This document shows, piece after piece, positions 40,537 through 49,753 of a DNA stretch of 64,000 nucleotides. The translations under genes were made by a program, and so were the position numbers. The notes under the pieces were generated by a model. It was not told the origin of the DNA. It saw nothing but the letters and a program-made list of their open reading frames with translations, and did not search any database. Numbering within the stretch: position 1 is the stretch's first letter; every line of letters starts with the position of its first letter. Source of the stretch: Mesorhizobium sp. (lineage in GTDB: Bacteria > Pseudomonadota > Alphaproteobacteria > Rhizobiales > Rhizobiaceae); the NCBI RefSeq assembly GCF_024710845.1, contig NZ_JANJTZ010000002.1, positions 62,001 through 126,000 on the forward strand, written 5' to 3'.

Positions 40537-41358
40537 TCAGTTGGTGTTCTTCGCTTCCTTCTTGTCCTTCAGGTCGTTCCAGGCGTTCTGCTGGGCGAGC
40601 ATCGAGCGGAGATAGGCGACGTTGGCCTGCGCCTGCTCGGGCGAAAGCTCCTGGCGGGCGATCTGTTCGGCTTCTTCGAAGCGACCCTGGAGGCCGACGA
40701 CGAGCGCGAGGTTCTGGCGCACGCGGCTGTCCGCGCCGGCCTTCTGCGAGGCCGAGCGCATGTGTATCTCCGCGGTCTTGAGATCTCCCTCAAGCACGTA
40801 GGACATGCCGAGATTGGACAGGATGGTGGGCTCGTCCGGGCGCAGCTCCAGGGCCTTGCGATAGAGCTGGCGCGCGCTTGCCGCCTGACCGAGCTGGTCG
40901 AGGATCGCGGCTTCCGCCGAGAGGAGCTTCCAATCCGGATATTCCGGGGTCTGCGCGCGGCGCACGGCGTCGAGAGCCTGTTCGAATTGCCCGACGGCGG
41001 CGAGCGACTTGCCATAGGCGGCGAGCACCTCGCGGTCTGTCGGCAAGGCGATCGCCAGCTTGCGCATCACCGCAAGCGACTGGTCGGCGCGGCCGTTCAT
41101 CTGCAATACGGTCGAGTAGGCGAGTGCCGCCGCCTTGTCCTTGGGGTTCCTGGCGTAGTCGCGGCCGAGCCGGTCGGCAGCACCCTCGAGTTCGCCGCTG
41201 GACATCTGGTCGACCGGTTTGCCGTAGGACTTGTTGACCGAACCGGTGGTCATGCTGCTCTTCGAGGCACAGCCGCCGAGTGCGGCCGCCATCATCACGA
41301 TGGTGCCCGCCGTCGCGAGCTTGCGTCCGAAACGGGTCGCGGAACGGGCAGCTGACAT
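40537..41358 (-). CDS. tadD: TadD-like tetratricopeptide-repeat lipoprotein
   Basis: 273-residue lipoprotein with signal sequence LATAGTIVMMAAALGGC and lipidated Cys30. Several TPR units follow, for example YARNPKDKAAALAYSTVLQM, LKLLSAEAAILDQLGQAASA-like and LRPDEPTILSNLGMSYVLEG, with the C-terminal QAQANVAYLRSMLAQQNAWN typical of TadD. It converges on tadC and is transcribed from its own promoter, divergent from the aminopeptidase gene. TadD-type proteins support secretin assembly. Confidence 0.9.
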   Translation of the reverse strand: MSAARSATRFGRKLATAGTIVMMAAALGGCASKSSMTTGSVNKSYGKPVDQMSSGELEGAADRLGRDYARNPKDKAAALAYSTVLQMNGRADQSLAVMRKLAIALPTDREVLAAYGKSLAAVGQFEQALDAVRRAQTPEYPDWKLLSAEAAILDQLGQAASARQLYRKALELRPDEPTILSNLGMSYVLEGDLKTAEIHMRSASQKAGADSRVRQNLALVVGLQGRFEEAEQIARQELSPEQAQANVAYLRSMLAQQNAWNDLKDKKEAKNTN

Positions 41359-41490
41359 GGGGCCTCCGGCAGGATTCTTCGCGGCCGACGAAACGGCCTC
41401 CCTGATCCGGAGAAATATTCCGTTAACCCTAACGGATCGTTAATATGGCGACTCGCCCCCGTTAAGAACTCCCCGATCGGATCCCTTCAT

Positions 41491-42867
41491 ATGCCCGTCA
41501 AGCTTACTTCCGAGCTCTCCGCGAACTCGCGTCCGGTCCATCTGATCGCGAAGGGCGGCCTCGACAGATCCGGCCTCCCGGCACCGGTTCTTTCCTGGGC
41601 TAAGGCCAATTCCTTCACCGGCGAGGAGGGGCGCACGCTTCTGCTGGCGGATGCGCAGGGAAGCGTGTCGGGAGCGTTGTTCGGCCTTGGTGATCAGACC
41701 GGCGGCCATCTGCCGTTGCTGGCCGGCGCCCTTGCCCGCACCTTGCCCGAAGGCGACTGGCATTTCGCGACGCGGCCTGCCGATGCCGAAAACGCCGCGC
41801 TTGGACTTCTCCTCGGCGGTTATGCCTTCACCGCCTATGGCCGCAAGCCGCATCGCGACATTCGCTTCACGCTGCCGGAAGGGGCAGACAAGACGCGCGC
41901 GGAGCGGCTGGCGGAGGGGGTATTCCTCGTGCGCGACCTGATCAACACGCCGACCAACGATATGGGGCCGGACGATGTCGAGACGGCTGCGCGAAAACTC
42001 GCCGATTCGCACGGCGCCGAGGTGTCGGTGATCTCGGGCGACGAACTGCTGGCGCGCAATTTCCCGATGATCCACGCGGTGGGCCGCGCCGCCGCGCAGG
42101 CACCGCGGCTGATCGATATCCGCTGGGGCAGCACGGATGCACCGAAGGTGACGCTGGTGGGAAAGGGCGTCTGCTTCGACACCGGCGGCCTCGACATCAA
42201 GCCGGCCTCCAGCATGCTCCTGATGAAGAAGGACATGGGCGGCGCCGCCAATGTGATGGGCCTTGCACACATGGTCATGTCGGCGAAGCTCCCGGTTCGG
42301 CTTCGGGTAATCCTGCCCGTCGTCGAGAACTCGATCGCCGGCAATGCCTTCCGGCCTAGCGACATCCTGCGCAGCCGCAAGGGCCTAACCGTCGAGGTGG
42401 GCAATACCGACGCGGAAGGCCGCCTTATCCTTGCGGATGCGCTTGCCTATGGCGACGAGGAAGAGCCGCATCTGATGATCGACATGGCAACGCTGACGGG
42501 AGCCGCCCGCGTTGCGCTCGGCCCGGACCTGCCGCCCTTCTTCACCGACGTCGAGACGCTGGCCGCCGAGCTCGCGCAGGCCGCCGCCGCCACCGCTGAT
42601 CCCCTCTGGCGCATGCCGCTGTGGATGCCCTACGACGGCAAGTATTCGTCGAAGGTAGCCGACATCAACAACGTCAACACGGACGGCTTTGCCGGGTCGA
42701 TCATCGCAGCACTCTTCCTCAAGCGCTTCGTCGGCAAGGCGAAAGCCTGGGCGCATTTCGACGTTTTCGGCTGGAACCCCTCCGACCGGCCGCACGGGAT
42801 CACCGGCGGCGAGGCACAGGCCATCCGCGCGATCGAGCGCGTGATTTCCGCCCGTTATCCGGCATAG
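41491..42867 (+). CDS. M17-family leucyl aminopeptidase
   Basis: 458-residue cytosolic dizinc aminopeptidase. The catalytic C-domain shows VTLVGKGVCFDTGGLDIKP, KKDMGGAANVMGLAHMVM, and the family signature NTDAEGRL (residues 305-312) with the catalytic Arg311. The metal-binding Lys/Asp/Glu set is intact. The N-domain (about 1-160) is shorter than in PepA, resembling PepB-type members. It lies upstream of a MarR gene and an NlpC/P60 peptidase, suggesting an operon for peptide or murein-peptide processing. Confidence 0.95.
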   Translation: MPVKLTSELSANSRPVHLIAKGGLDRSGLPAPVLSWAKANSFTGEEGRTLLLADAQGSVSGALFGLGDQTGGHLPLLAGALARTLPEGDWHFATRPADAENAALGLLLGGYAFTAYGRKPHRDIRFTLPEGADKTRAERLAEGVFLVRDLINTPTNDMGPDDVETAARKLADSHGAEVSVISGDELLARNFPMIHAVGRAAAQAPRLIDIRWGSTDAPKVTLVGKGVCFDTGGLDIKPASSMLLMKKDMGGAANVMGLAHMVMSAKLPVRLRVILPVVENSIAGNAFRPSDILRSRKGLTVEVGNTDAEGRLILADALAYGDEEEPHLMIDMATLTGAARVALGPDLPPFFTDVETLAAELAQAAAATADPLWRMPLWMPYDGKYSSKVADINNVNTDGFAGSIIAALFLKRFVGKAKAWAHFDVFGWNPSDRPHGITGGEAQAIRAIERVISARYPA

Positions 42868-42898
42868 CACCTTGCGTTTCCGTCCGTTCCGGCATTGA

Positions 42899-43288
42899 AT
42901 GGAACGGGTCCGAAACAATACGGAATGGTACCAGCTGATGGCGGTCAACCTGCGACCCAGCCAGGCCTTGCGGCTGTGGCAGGGCGTCTGCCTCTCGGAG
43001 GTGAATGCGGGGATGCCCGACCTGTCGCACAGGCAATTGGCGATCCTGCTCACGGTCTATCTCGACCCCCCGCCGCATACCGTGCGGGGTCTCGCCGCCG
43101 CGCTCAACGTCACCAAGCCGGTGGTGACGCGGGCACTCGATACGATGGGCGCCCTCAAGCTCGTGTCGCGGCATCGCGACGAGGAGGACCGGCGAAACGT
43201 GCTTGTGAAACGCACGATCGAAGGGGCGCTCTATCTCGAACGCTTCGGTGACGTTATCATTGCCAAGGCGAAGGAGTTGCCGATTTGA
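42899..43288 (+). CDS. MarR-family transcriptional regulator
   Basis: 129-residue winged-helix protein. The HTH is LSHRQLAILLTVYLDPPPHT, VRGLAAALNVTKPVVTRALD and the wing is VSRHRDEEDRRNVLVKRTIE. Its start is uncertain (ATG 42899 or 42938; neither has a good Shine-Dalgarno). Its stop overlaps the TTG start of the NlpC/P60 gene, so the two are translationally coupled. It probably regulates this small operon; ligand unknown. Confidence 0.87.
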   Translation: MERVRNNTEWYQLMAVNLRPSQALRLWQGVCLSEVNAGMPDLSHRQLAILLTVYLDPPPHTVRGLAAALNVTKPVVTRALDTMGALKLVSRHRDEEDRRNVLVKRTIEGALYLERFGDVIIAKAKELPI

Positions 43289-44133
43289 CCGTGCTCGACC
43301 GACGGCTGAACGCGTTTCGCGAGGATCTCGCGGACAAGCGACTGGAAGGCCAGGTGGAAGCGCCTTCCTTCGTCGCGGGTCGTCCGGCTCATGTCCGCGT
43401 GCCGGTGCTCGACATACGCCGCACTGCGAGCCTCGAGGCCGGTATCGACACGCAGCTCCTGTTCGGCCAGGACGTGCTCGTCTTCGACGAGAACGAGGGT
43501 TTTGCCTGGGTGCAGTCGGTTTCGGACGGATATGTCGGCTATGTCGGTTCGAACGGGCTCGCCGACGGCGCGTCGAAAGCGGCTCATCTGGTTACCGCGG
43601 CCCGCACCTTCGTCTACCCGGCGCCCGATCTGAAAAGCGTCCCCACGTCCGCTCTGTCGATGGGATCGCTGGTGCAGGTGGTGGGCTTCGAGGAGCGGCG
43701 GGGAACGAACTACGCCGTGCTGCCGTCGGGCGAGGCGGTGGTTGCCAGCCATGTTCGGGATGCCGCGGAAAAGGATCCGGACTATGTCGCCGTTGCCGAA
43801 AGGCTGATCCATACCCCCTATCTGTGGGGCGGCGCGACCGCCTTCGGCATCGACTGCTCGGGCCTCGTGCAATTGTCGATGCGCATGGCGGGCAAGACGG
43901 TTCTCCGCGATTCCGACATGCAGGCCGCGACCATCGGCGGCCCGGTCGGGCCGGAAGACCTGATGCGAGGCGATCTCGTGTTCTGGAAAGGCCATGTGGC
44001 GATCGTGACCGACCCCGAGACAATCATCCACGCCAATGGGCACACGATGACGGTCGCGCTCGAACCGCTTGCGGAAGCCGTGTCGCGGATCGGCTATCTC
44101 TACGGCCAGCCGACGGGCTGCCGTCGGCCCTGA
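43285..44133 (+). CDS. NlpC/P60-family (C40) peptidoglycan peptidase
   Basis: 282-residue cysteine peptidase. Two SH3b-like domains occupy about residues 35-160 (RRTASLEAGIDTQLLFGQDV, YPAPDLKSVPTSALSMGSLV). The NlpC/P60 domain follows, with catalytic Cys191 in FGIDCSGLVQLSMRM, a His in WKGHVAIVTD and HANGH as the third polar region. The enzyme should cut D-Glu-meso-DAP bonds in murein peptides. No signal peptide is visible, so it may act on recycled muropeptides. The TTG start has AAGGAG 8 nt upstream and overlaps the MarR stop. Confidence 0.92.
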   Translation: MTVLDRRLNAFREDLADKRLEGQVEAPSFVAGRPAHVRVPVLDIRRTASLEAGIDTQLLFGQDVLVFDENEGFAWVQSVSDGYVGYVGSNGLADGASKAAHLVTAARTFVYPAPDLKSVPTSALSMGSLVQVVGFEERRGTNYAVLPSGEAVVASHVRDAAEKDPDYVAVAERLIHTPYLWGGATAFGIDCSGLVQLSMRMAGKTVLRDSDMQAATIGGPVGPEDLMRGDLVFWKGHVAIVTDPETIIHANGHTMTVALEPLAEAVSRIGYLYGQPTGCRRP

Positions 44134-44136
44134 CCG

Positions 44137-45090
44137 TCAGTATCCGGCGTCGCGGTCGACGAGATTCCTGAGCGGCTCGCCACGGTCGCAGGCGTCCATC
44201 TGGTCGAGCATCGGCCCGGCGAGATGCGCCGGATCGGAGGTCGCCGCCGCGTGCGGGGTGACGAAGACCCTTGGGTGATTCCACAGCGGGCTGGTCTTCG
44301 GCAGCGGCTCCTGCTCGAACACGTCGAGGCTCGCCTCCTTCAGCGTGCCGTCCTCCAGCGCGCGCAGGATGTCCGCCTCCTTCTGCAGCCTGCCGCGCCC
44401 CGCATTGATCAGGAAGGCGCCGCCGAGCCCGTTGTCCCGCCGCAATCTGCGCAGCACCGAATAGTCGACGATGCCATGCGTCGCCGGCGTGTAGGGCAGG
44501 AGCACGACGAGGATGTCGGTGGCATTGAGAAACGGCGTCAGCCCCGCCTCGCCGTTGAAGCAGGAGACTCCCTCCACGGTCTGCGGCATACGCGACCAGC
44601 CGTTGACGGCGAAGCCCAGCGCCAGCAGTGCCTTCGCGCTGGCGCGACCCAGGTTGCCGAGACCCATGATGCCGACGGAAACCTCGTTGGCGGGGGGCTG
44701 GAACGGCTCGCGCCACATCTTCTTCGCCTGCTGCGCGCGATAAAGCCGACCCTGCCTGTGGTGATCGAGCACCCGCCAGCTGACGTACTCGGTCATGTAT
44801 TGGGTCAGGTTGTCCGCGACGACGCGAACGATAGGCACCTGCGGCAGGCCGGGATCGGTGAACAGATGATCGACGCCCGCGCCGATCGAGAAGATCGCCT
44901 TGAGATTGGGCAGCTTTTCGAGGATGCGCGGACGCTGTTTCCAGACGACGGCGTATTCGATGCCGGGATCGTCGGGTCTCTCGGGTTCGAGGACGACGCT
45001 TCGCCGCGACGACAGCAGTTCCATCCATTGATGCGGGCTGAAGCCGGTAACGGCGAGCAGGACCTTTCCGCCCGGTTTTTTGGCTGTCAT
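44137..45090 (-). CDS. ghrA: D-2-hydroxyacid dehydrogenase, glyoxylate/hydroxypyruvate reductase A type
   Basis: 317-residue NAD(P)-dependent dehydrogenase. The Rossmann motif is GIMGLGNLGRASA; catalytic residues are Arg in INAGRGRL, Glu in FEQEPLPKTSPLW and His in VFVTPHAAATSD. The N-domain AIFSIGAGVDHLFTDPGLPQ is typical of GhrA, which reduces glyoxylate and hydroxypyruvate. The start ATG is at 45090. It lies 10 nt downstream of the yejF stop on the same strand, so may be read with the yej operon. Only 3 nt separate its stop from the convergent NlpC gene. Confidence 0.92.
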   Translation of the reverse strand: MTAKKPGGKVLLAVTGFSPHQWMELLSSRRSVVLEPERPDDPGIEYAVVWKQRPRILEKLPNLKAIFSIGAGVDHLFTDPGLPQVPIVRVVADNLTQYMTEYVSWRVLDHHRQGRLYRAQQAKKMWREPFQPPANEVSVGIMGLGNLGRASAKALLALGFAVNGWSRMPQTVEGVSCFNGEAGLTPFLNATDILVVLLPYTPATHGIVDYSVLRRLRRDNGLGGAFLINAGRGRLQKEADILRALEDGTLKEASLDVFEQEPLPKTSPLWNHPRVFVTPHAAATSDPAHLAGPMLDQMDACDRGEPLRNLVDRDAGY

Positions 45091-45100
45091 CGGCAAGGTC

Positions 45101-46729
45101 CTATTCGTTCACTGCATGCTGCTTGGCGGTCTCGATGTTGAAAGCCGCAGCGATCAACGCCTTCGTGTAGTCGGTCTCGGGCGCGGCGAAAATGCGCTCC
45201 GACGGCCCCTTCTCCACCACGACTCCATTGCGCATCACGATCACGTCGTTGGCCAGCGCCCGCACGACCCTGAGATCGTGGCTGATGAAGAGATAGGCGA
45301 GGCCGTGCTTCTGCTGCAGCGCGCGCAACAGGTCGACCACCTGCGCCTGCACGCTCATGTCGAGCGCGGAGGTGGGCTCGTCGAGCATCACGAATTTCGG
45401 CTTCAGGACAATGGCGCGGGCGATCGCGATGCGCTGCCGCTGTCCTCCAGAGAACTCATGCGGGTAGCGGAAGCGGGTGTCGGGATCGAGCCCGACTTCG
45501 TTGAGCACATCGACCACCGCCGTGTCGCGCTGGGCGGGCGTCTGCTCGGGCTCGTGGATTTTCAGCCCTTCCTCGATAATCTCGGAGACCGACATTCGCG
45601 GGCTGAGCGACCCGAACGGGTCCTGGAAGACGATCTGCAACTCGCGCCTGAGCGGCCGCATCTGCTTGAAGGAATAGGTGTTGATGTCGCGTCCGCCAAA
45701 ATCGATCCGCCCTTTAGACGAGATCATGCGGGCGAGCGCGAGGCCCAGCGTCGTCTTGCCGGAGCCGGATTCGCCGACGATGCCGATTGTCTGGCCGGCC
45801 CGCACCGAGATGTCGATACCGTCCACGGCCTTCACATTGTCGACCGTCCTACGGAAGAAACCCTTCTTGATCGGGAACCAGACCCGGATCTGTTCGCCGC
45901 GCATCACTTCGGGCTTCGTGGCGTCGGCGGCCGGCGGCTTGCCGCGCGGTTCCGCCGCCAGCAGGTGGCGGGTGTAGTCGTGCTGCGGATGGGCGAAGAC
46001 CTCCGCAGTCGGGCCGGTTTCCACGATGCGGCCGTGGGTCATCACGCAGATTCGGTCGGCGATCTTGCGCACGATACCGAGGTCGTGGGTAATGAACAGC
46101 ATCGACATGCCGCGCTCGGCCTTCAGCTTGGCGAGCAGTTCGAGGATCTGAGCCTGGACCGTCACGTCGAGGGCGGTGGTCGGCTCGTCCGCGATCAGCA
46201 GCTGCGGCTGGTTGGCGAGCGCCATCGCGATCATGACGCGCTGGCGCTGCCCGCCGGACAATTGGTGCGGATAGGCGCCGAGACGTTTCTCGGGGTCGCG
46301 GATGCCGACCTCGTGCAGCAGCTCCAGCGTGCGCGCGCGGGCCTGCTTGTCGCTCATCCCCTGGTGAACCTTCAGCACCTCGCCGACCTGCCGCTCGATC
46401 GTGTGCAGCGGGTTGAGCGAGGTCATCGGCTCCTGGAAGATCATGGTAATGTCGCGGCCGCGCACCTTGCGCAACTCGTTCTCGCCCTTGGCCAGAAGGT
46501 CGACGCCGTTGAAAAGGATCTGACCGGACGGGTGACTGGCGGACGGATAGGCGAGGAGCTTCAGCACCGACAGCGCGGTGACCGACTTGCCCGAGCCGGA
46601 TTCGCCGACCAGCGCGACGGTCTCGCCCTTGCCGATGTCGAACGAGACGTGGTCGACCGCGAGCGTCTCCCTGCCGCCTTGCGCGAACGCAACCGAAAGG
46701 TCCCGGATGGAGACGAGGGGAGCGGTCAA
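45101..46729 (-). CDS. yejF: microcin C/oligopeptide ABC transporter ATP-binding protein YejF
   Basis: 542-residue ATPase with two fused nucleotide-binding domains, as in YejF. Domain 1 has Walker [13 protein letters not shown], signature [16 protein letters not shown] and Walker [13 protein letters not shown]. Domain 2 has [29 protein letters not shown] and [13 protein letters not shown]. It drives peptide uptake through YejB/YejE. Its start overlaps the vapC stop by 4 nt, so a toxin-antitoxin pair separates it from yejE while preserving translational coupling. Confidence 0.95.
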   Translation of the reverse strand: MTAPLVSIRDLSVAFAQGGRETLAVDHVSFDIGKGETVALVGESGSGKSVTALSVLKLLAYPSASHPSGQILFNGVDLLAKGENELRKVRGRDITMIFQEPMTSLNPLHTIERQVGEVLKVHQGMSDKQARARTLELLHEVGIRDPEKRLGAYPHQLSGGQRQRVMIAMALANQPQLLIADEPTTALDVTVQAQILELLAKLKAERGMSMLFITHDLGIVRKIADRICVMTHGRIVETGPTAEVFAHPQHDYTRHLLAAEPRGKPPAADATKPEVMRGEQIRVWFPIKKGFFRRTVDNVKAVDGIDISVRAGQTIGIVGESGSGKTTLGLALARMISSKGRIDFGGRDINTYSFKQMRPLRRELQIVFQDPFGSLSPRMSVSEIIEEGLKIHEPEQTPAQRDTAVVDVLNEVGLDPDTRFRYPHEFSGGQRQRIAIARAIVLKPKFVMLDEPTSALDMSVQAQVVDLLRALQQKHGLAYLFISHDLRVVRALANDVIVMRNGVVVEKGPSERIFAAPETDYTKALIAAAFNIETAKQHAVNE

Positions 46730-47121
46730 ATCACGGCCTCGACATCGGTCAGGCGAAAGTCGTCGCCTTTGAACAGCAGCGGCTCGCCGCGCGCCTTGGA
46801 CAGAGCGTAGGCGAAACAGTCGCCGAGATTGAGCTGGGCCGGGTGATTGCCTTTGCCGTAGGTCTTGTAGGCTTCGCGGGCCATCTTTGCCTGAGCCTCG
46901 TCGATCTCCGCGATGGTGACACCGAAATCAAGCAGCAGATTATCGAGTTCCTCACCCTTTCTGCTGTCCTTAAGCCGGTCGAGTCTCACGGCGGCTTCGA
47001 GGTAGTTCATCGGCGACATGAGATGAGGACCACTCCGTGATTTCAGCAGGACGTCCTCCATCGCGTCGCCTTCCGCTTCTTCGAGCATGATCGCGAGGAT
47101 AGCTGACGCATCGACGATCAT
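46726..47121 (-). CDS. vapC: VapC-family PIN-domain toxin
   Basis: 131-residue PIN-domain ribonuclease toxin. Acidic active-site residues are Asp4 (MIVDASAIL), Glu in MNYLEAAVRLDRL, and Asp in NLGDCFAYALSKARG, followed by LLFKGDDF, the usual PIN tail. It overlaps its antitoxin gene by 4 nt upstream and the yejF start by 4 nt downstream. VapC proteins cut tRNA or rRNA; the target is unknown here. Confidence 0.93.
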   Translation of the reverse strand: MIVDASAILAIMLEEAEGDAMEDVLLKSRSGPHLMSPMNYLEAAVRLDRLKDSRKGEELDNLLLDFGVTIAEIDEAQAKMAREAYKTYGKGNHPAQLNLGDCFAYALSKARGEPLLFKGDDFRLTDVEAVI

Positions 47122-47366
47122 TTGAACAATCCGAGTTCGTCGTAGAATTCGGAATGATCACTCGTTGCACCGGGGGGAGTGGGGCCGGAGCGACGGATGA
47201 TTTCCCTGATCCGCGCCTTGCGCGTCGCGTAGTCGTCCTGGATCTCAAGACGACGCAATTCTCCGTTCAGCGCCTGCTCGATCGCCCCGGTAATGCTCTG
47301 GTTGGTTTGCATCGCCAATCTGCGCGCCAGTTCCTCGACTCGCTCGTTCTTGATGTTGATGCCCAT
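47118..47366 (-). CDS. vapB: VapB-family antitoxin
   Basis: About 82-residue antitoxin of the Rv0623/VapB group. The N-terminal INIKNERVEELARRLAMQTN, SITGAIEQALNGELRRLE is the DNA-binding part; the C-terminal SDHSEFYDELGLFK is the toxin-neutralising tail typical of this family. Two adjacent ATGs (47369, 47366) can serve as start. A 29-bp inverted repeat lies 13 bp upstream and is the probable operator. Confidence 0.9.
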   Translation of the reverse strand: MGINIKNERVEELARRLAMQTNQSITGAIEQALNGELRRLEIQDDYATRKARIREIIRRSGPTPPGATSDHSEFYDELGLFK

Positions 47367-47378
47367 CACTCATCTCCG

Positions 47379-47407
47379 ATGGTAGAAATATGATCTGTTT
47401 CTACCAT
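47379..47407. promoter_or_regulatory. VapB operator, perfect 10-bp inverted repeat
   Basis: ATGGTAGAAA (47379-47388) and TTTCTACCAT (47398-47407) are perfect complements with a 9-bp spacer. The site is in the 51-bp gap between the yejE stop and the vapB start, exactly where a vapBC promoter must be. It indicates that vapBC (and perhaps yejF) has its own autoregulated promoter. Confidence 0.75.
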
Positions 47408-47417
47408 ATTCTCAAAC

Positions 47418-48566
47418 TCACCGGAACGTCTTGCGCGGATCGAAGGCGTCGCGGACCGCCTCGCCAATGAAGATCAGCAGCGACAGCATCAGCGCGATGG
47501 TGAAGAAGCCCGTCAGGCCGAGCCAGGGGGCGGAGAGGTTGCGCTGGCCCTGTTTCAGGAGTTCGCCGAGCGAGGCCGAGCCAGGCGGCAGGCCGAGACC
47601 CAGGAAGTCGAGCGAGGTGAGCGTCGAGATCGCGCCGTTGAGGATGAAGGGCAGGAAGGTCAGCGTCGCCACCATCGCGTTGGGCAAGAGGTGGCGGTAC
47701 ATGATCGTGCGATCCGGCACACCGAGCGCGCGCGCGGCGTTGACGTATTCGAAGTTGCGGGCGCGGAGGAACTCGGCCCGCACAACGCCGACGAAGCCGA
47801 CCCAGGTGAACAGCAGCATGATGCCGAGCAGGATGAAGAAGCCCGGCGGCAGCACGGCCGACATGATCAGGATCAGGTAGAGAACCGGAATCGACGACCA
47901 GATCTCGATCACGCGCTGGAGCACGAGGTCGGTCCAGCCGCCGAAATAGCCCTGCACCGCGCCCGCGGTCACGCCAATGACGGCGGAGGCGCCCGTGAGG
48001 ATCAGCCCGAACAGAACCGACACCCGGAACCCGTAGATGACGCGGGCGAGCACGTCGCGGGTCTGGTCGTCCGTGCCGAGCCAATTCCAGTTTCCCATCG
48101 TGCAGTTGGGGTCGTTCGCGCCCAGCGGATAGCGCTGGCAGCGGAACTCCTTGTCGTAGAGCCAGGACGGCTTGGCGGGCGCGGCTTCGGGAATGTCGTT
48201 GTTGACCGTTCGGTAGGAATAGCGGACCGGCGGCCAGATCATCCAGCCATTGGCCTCGATCTCGTCCGAGATCACCGGGTCGCGGTAGTCCGTCACGGCG
48301 TAGAACCCGCCGAACTTCTCTTCCGGATAGTCCACCAGCACCGGGACCAGCACTTCGCCCTTGTAGTAGGCGAGGACCGGCTTGTCGTTGGCGATGAACT
48401 CGGAAAACAGCGACAGCACGAAGAGCACCATGAAGATCCAGAACGACCAGTAGCCGCGCCGGTTGGCCTTGAAGTTCTGCCAGCGCCGCTGGTTGAGCGG
48501 CGACAGCCGGGGGCGGCGCGCTGCGCGTTCGGTCTCGACGGCGGACTTGTGGACGATGTCGGACAT
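47418..48566 (-). CDS. yejE: oligopeptide ABC transporter permease YejE
   Basis: 382-residue inner-membrane permease. An N-terminal cytoplasmic stretch (LSPLNQRRWQNFKANRRGYW) and membrane segment lead into a long periplasmic insert (about 70-170) containing SYRTVNNDIPEAAPAKPSWL and CRQ-type cysteines. The permease core has LARVIYGFRVSVLFGLILTG and the EAA-like loop NAARALGVPDRTIMYRHLLP. The ATG at 48566 overlaps the yejB stop by 1 nt (TGATG). The open frame continuing to 49295 is a shadow of yejB. Confidence 0.95.
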   Translation of the reverse strand: MSDIVHKSAVETERAARRPRLSPLNQRRWQNFKANRRGYWSFWIFMVLFVLSLFSEFIANDKPVLAYYKGEVLVPVLVDYPEEKFGGFYAVTDYRDPVISDEIEANGWMIWPPVRYSYRTVNNDIPEAAPAKPSWLYDKEFRCQRYPLGANDPNCTMGNWNWLGTDDQTRDVLARVIYGFRVSVLFGLILTGASAVIGVTAGAVQGYFGGWTDLVLQRVIEIWSSIPVLYLILIMSAVLPPGFFILLGIMLLFTWVGFVGVVRAEFLRARNFEYVNAARALGVPDRTIMYRHLLPNAMVATLTFLPFILNGAISTLTSLDFLGLGLPPGSASLGELLKQGQRNLSAPWLGLTGFFTIALMLSLLIFIGEAVRDAFDPRKTFR

Positions 48567-49717
48567 CAGACGTCGCGCCTCTCGAAGTCGATGCGCGGGT
48601 CGATCCAGGTGTAGGTGAGGTCGGAGATCAGTCCCGTGATCAAGCCGATCAGCCCGAAGATATAGAGACTGGCGAACACGACGGGATAGTCCCGGTCGAG
48701 GATCGACTGGAATGACAGGAGGCCGAGCCCGTCGAGCGAGAAGATGTTCTCGATCAAAAGCGAGCCGGTGAAGAACACCGAGATAAAGGCGGCCGGAAAG
48801 CCGGCGATGACGATGAGCATCGCGTTGCGGAAGACGTGGCGGTAGAGAACCTGGCGCTCGGTCAGGCCCTTGGCGCGCGCGGTGACGACATATTGCTTGC
48901 GGATCTCCTCGAGGAACGAGTTCTTGGTGAGCAGGGTCGTCGTGGCGAAGGCGGACAGGACCATCGCCGTCAGCGGCAGCGTCAGGTGCCAGAAATAGTC
49001 GACGATCTTGTCCCAAAGGCCGAGCTGGTCCCAGTTCTCCGAGGTCAGGCCCCTGAGCGGGAAGCAGTCGCAGCCGAGCCGCACGCCGTAGAAGGTGTCG
49101 CCCGAGGTGAAGCCGATCGGGAAGGAATTGCCGCCCGCGAACAGGATCATCAGCAGGATCGCGAACAGGAAGCCGGGAATGGCGTAGCCGATGATGACCA
49201 CGCCGCTCGTCCAGACGTCGAAGGCGGATCCGTCGCTGACCGCCTTGCGGATGCCGAGCGGGATCGAGATCAGGTAGGAGATCAGCGTGATCCACAGCCC
49301 GAGCGAGATCGACACCGGCATCTTTTCCAGGATCAGGTCGATGACGCGGATATCGCGGAAGAAGCTCTCGCCGAAGTCGAAGCGCGCGTAGTCCCAGATC
49401 ATCTTGCCGAACCGCTCGAGCGGCGGCTTGTCGAAGCCGAACTGTTTCTCGAGCTCCTTGATGAATTCGGGGTCGAGCCCCTGCGCGCCACGGTACTTTG
49501 ACGAGGATTCCGAGCCGAAATTCTCGACGTTCTGAGCGCCCGCGTCGGCGCCGCCACCGGAGAGGCGATCCGACCCGTCGCTGGTGCCGCTGATCCGCGC
49601 GATGACCTGCTCGACCGGCCCGCCGGGAGCGAACTGGATGAGGATGAAAGAAATGGCCAGGATCCCGAGCAGCGTCGGGATCATCAGCAACAGGCGGCGT
49701 GCGATATAGGCGCCCAT
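48566..49717 (-). CDS. yejB: oligopeptide ABC transporter permease YejB
   Basis: 383-residue permease. It starts [20 protein letters not shown], the DppB-like N-terminal helix, followed by [16 protein letters not shown], an extended periplasmic loop with [20 protein letters not shown], and the EAA loop [20 protein letters not shown]. Together with YejE it forms the membrane channel. It lies 36 nt after the second substrate-binding-protein gene. Confidence 0.95.
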   Translation of the reverse strand: MGAYIARRLLLMIPTLLGILAISFILIQFAPGGPVEQVIARISGTSDGSDRLSGGGADAGAQNVENFGSESSSKYRGAQGLDPEFIKELEKQFGFDKPPLERFGKMIWDYARFDFGESFFRDIRVIDLILEKMPVSISLGLWITLISYLISIPLGIRKAVSDGSAFDVWTSGVVIIGYAIPGFLFAILLMILFAGGNSFPIGFTSGDTFYGVRLGCDCFPLRGLTSENWDQLGLWDKIVDYFWHLTLPLTAMVLSAFATTTLLTKNSFLEEIRKQYVVTARAKGLTERQVLYRHVFRNAMLIVIAGFPAAFISVFFTGSLLIENIFSLDGLGLLSFQSILDRDYPVVFASLYIFGLIGLITGLISDLTYTWIDPRIDFERRDV

Positions 49718-49753
49718 CAGGCGCCTTTCGTCCGGATATAGCCGGCTATCCGG

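Noticed and set aside
45080-46810. 576-residue plus-strand open frame across yejF
   Set aside because: Antisense to YejF, which has two complete ABC ATPase domains.
48567-49295. Longer YejE reading frame
   Set aside because: This 5' extension runs in the wrong frame through yejB; YejE starts at 48566 with the TGATG overlap.
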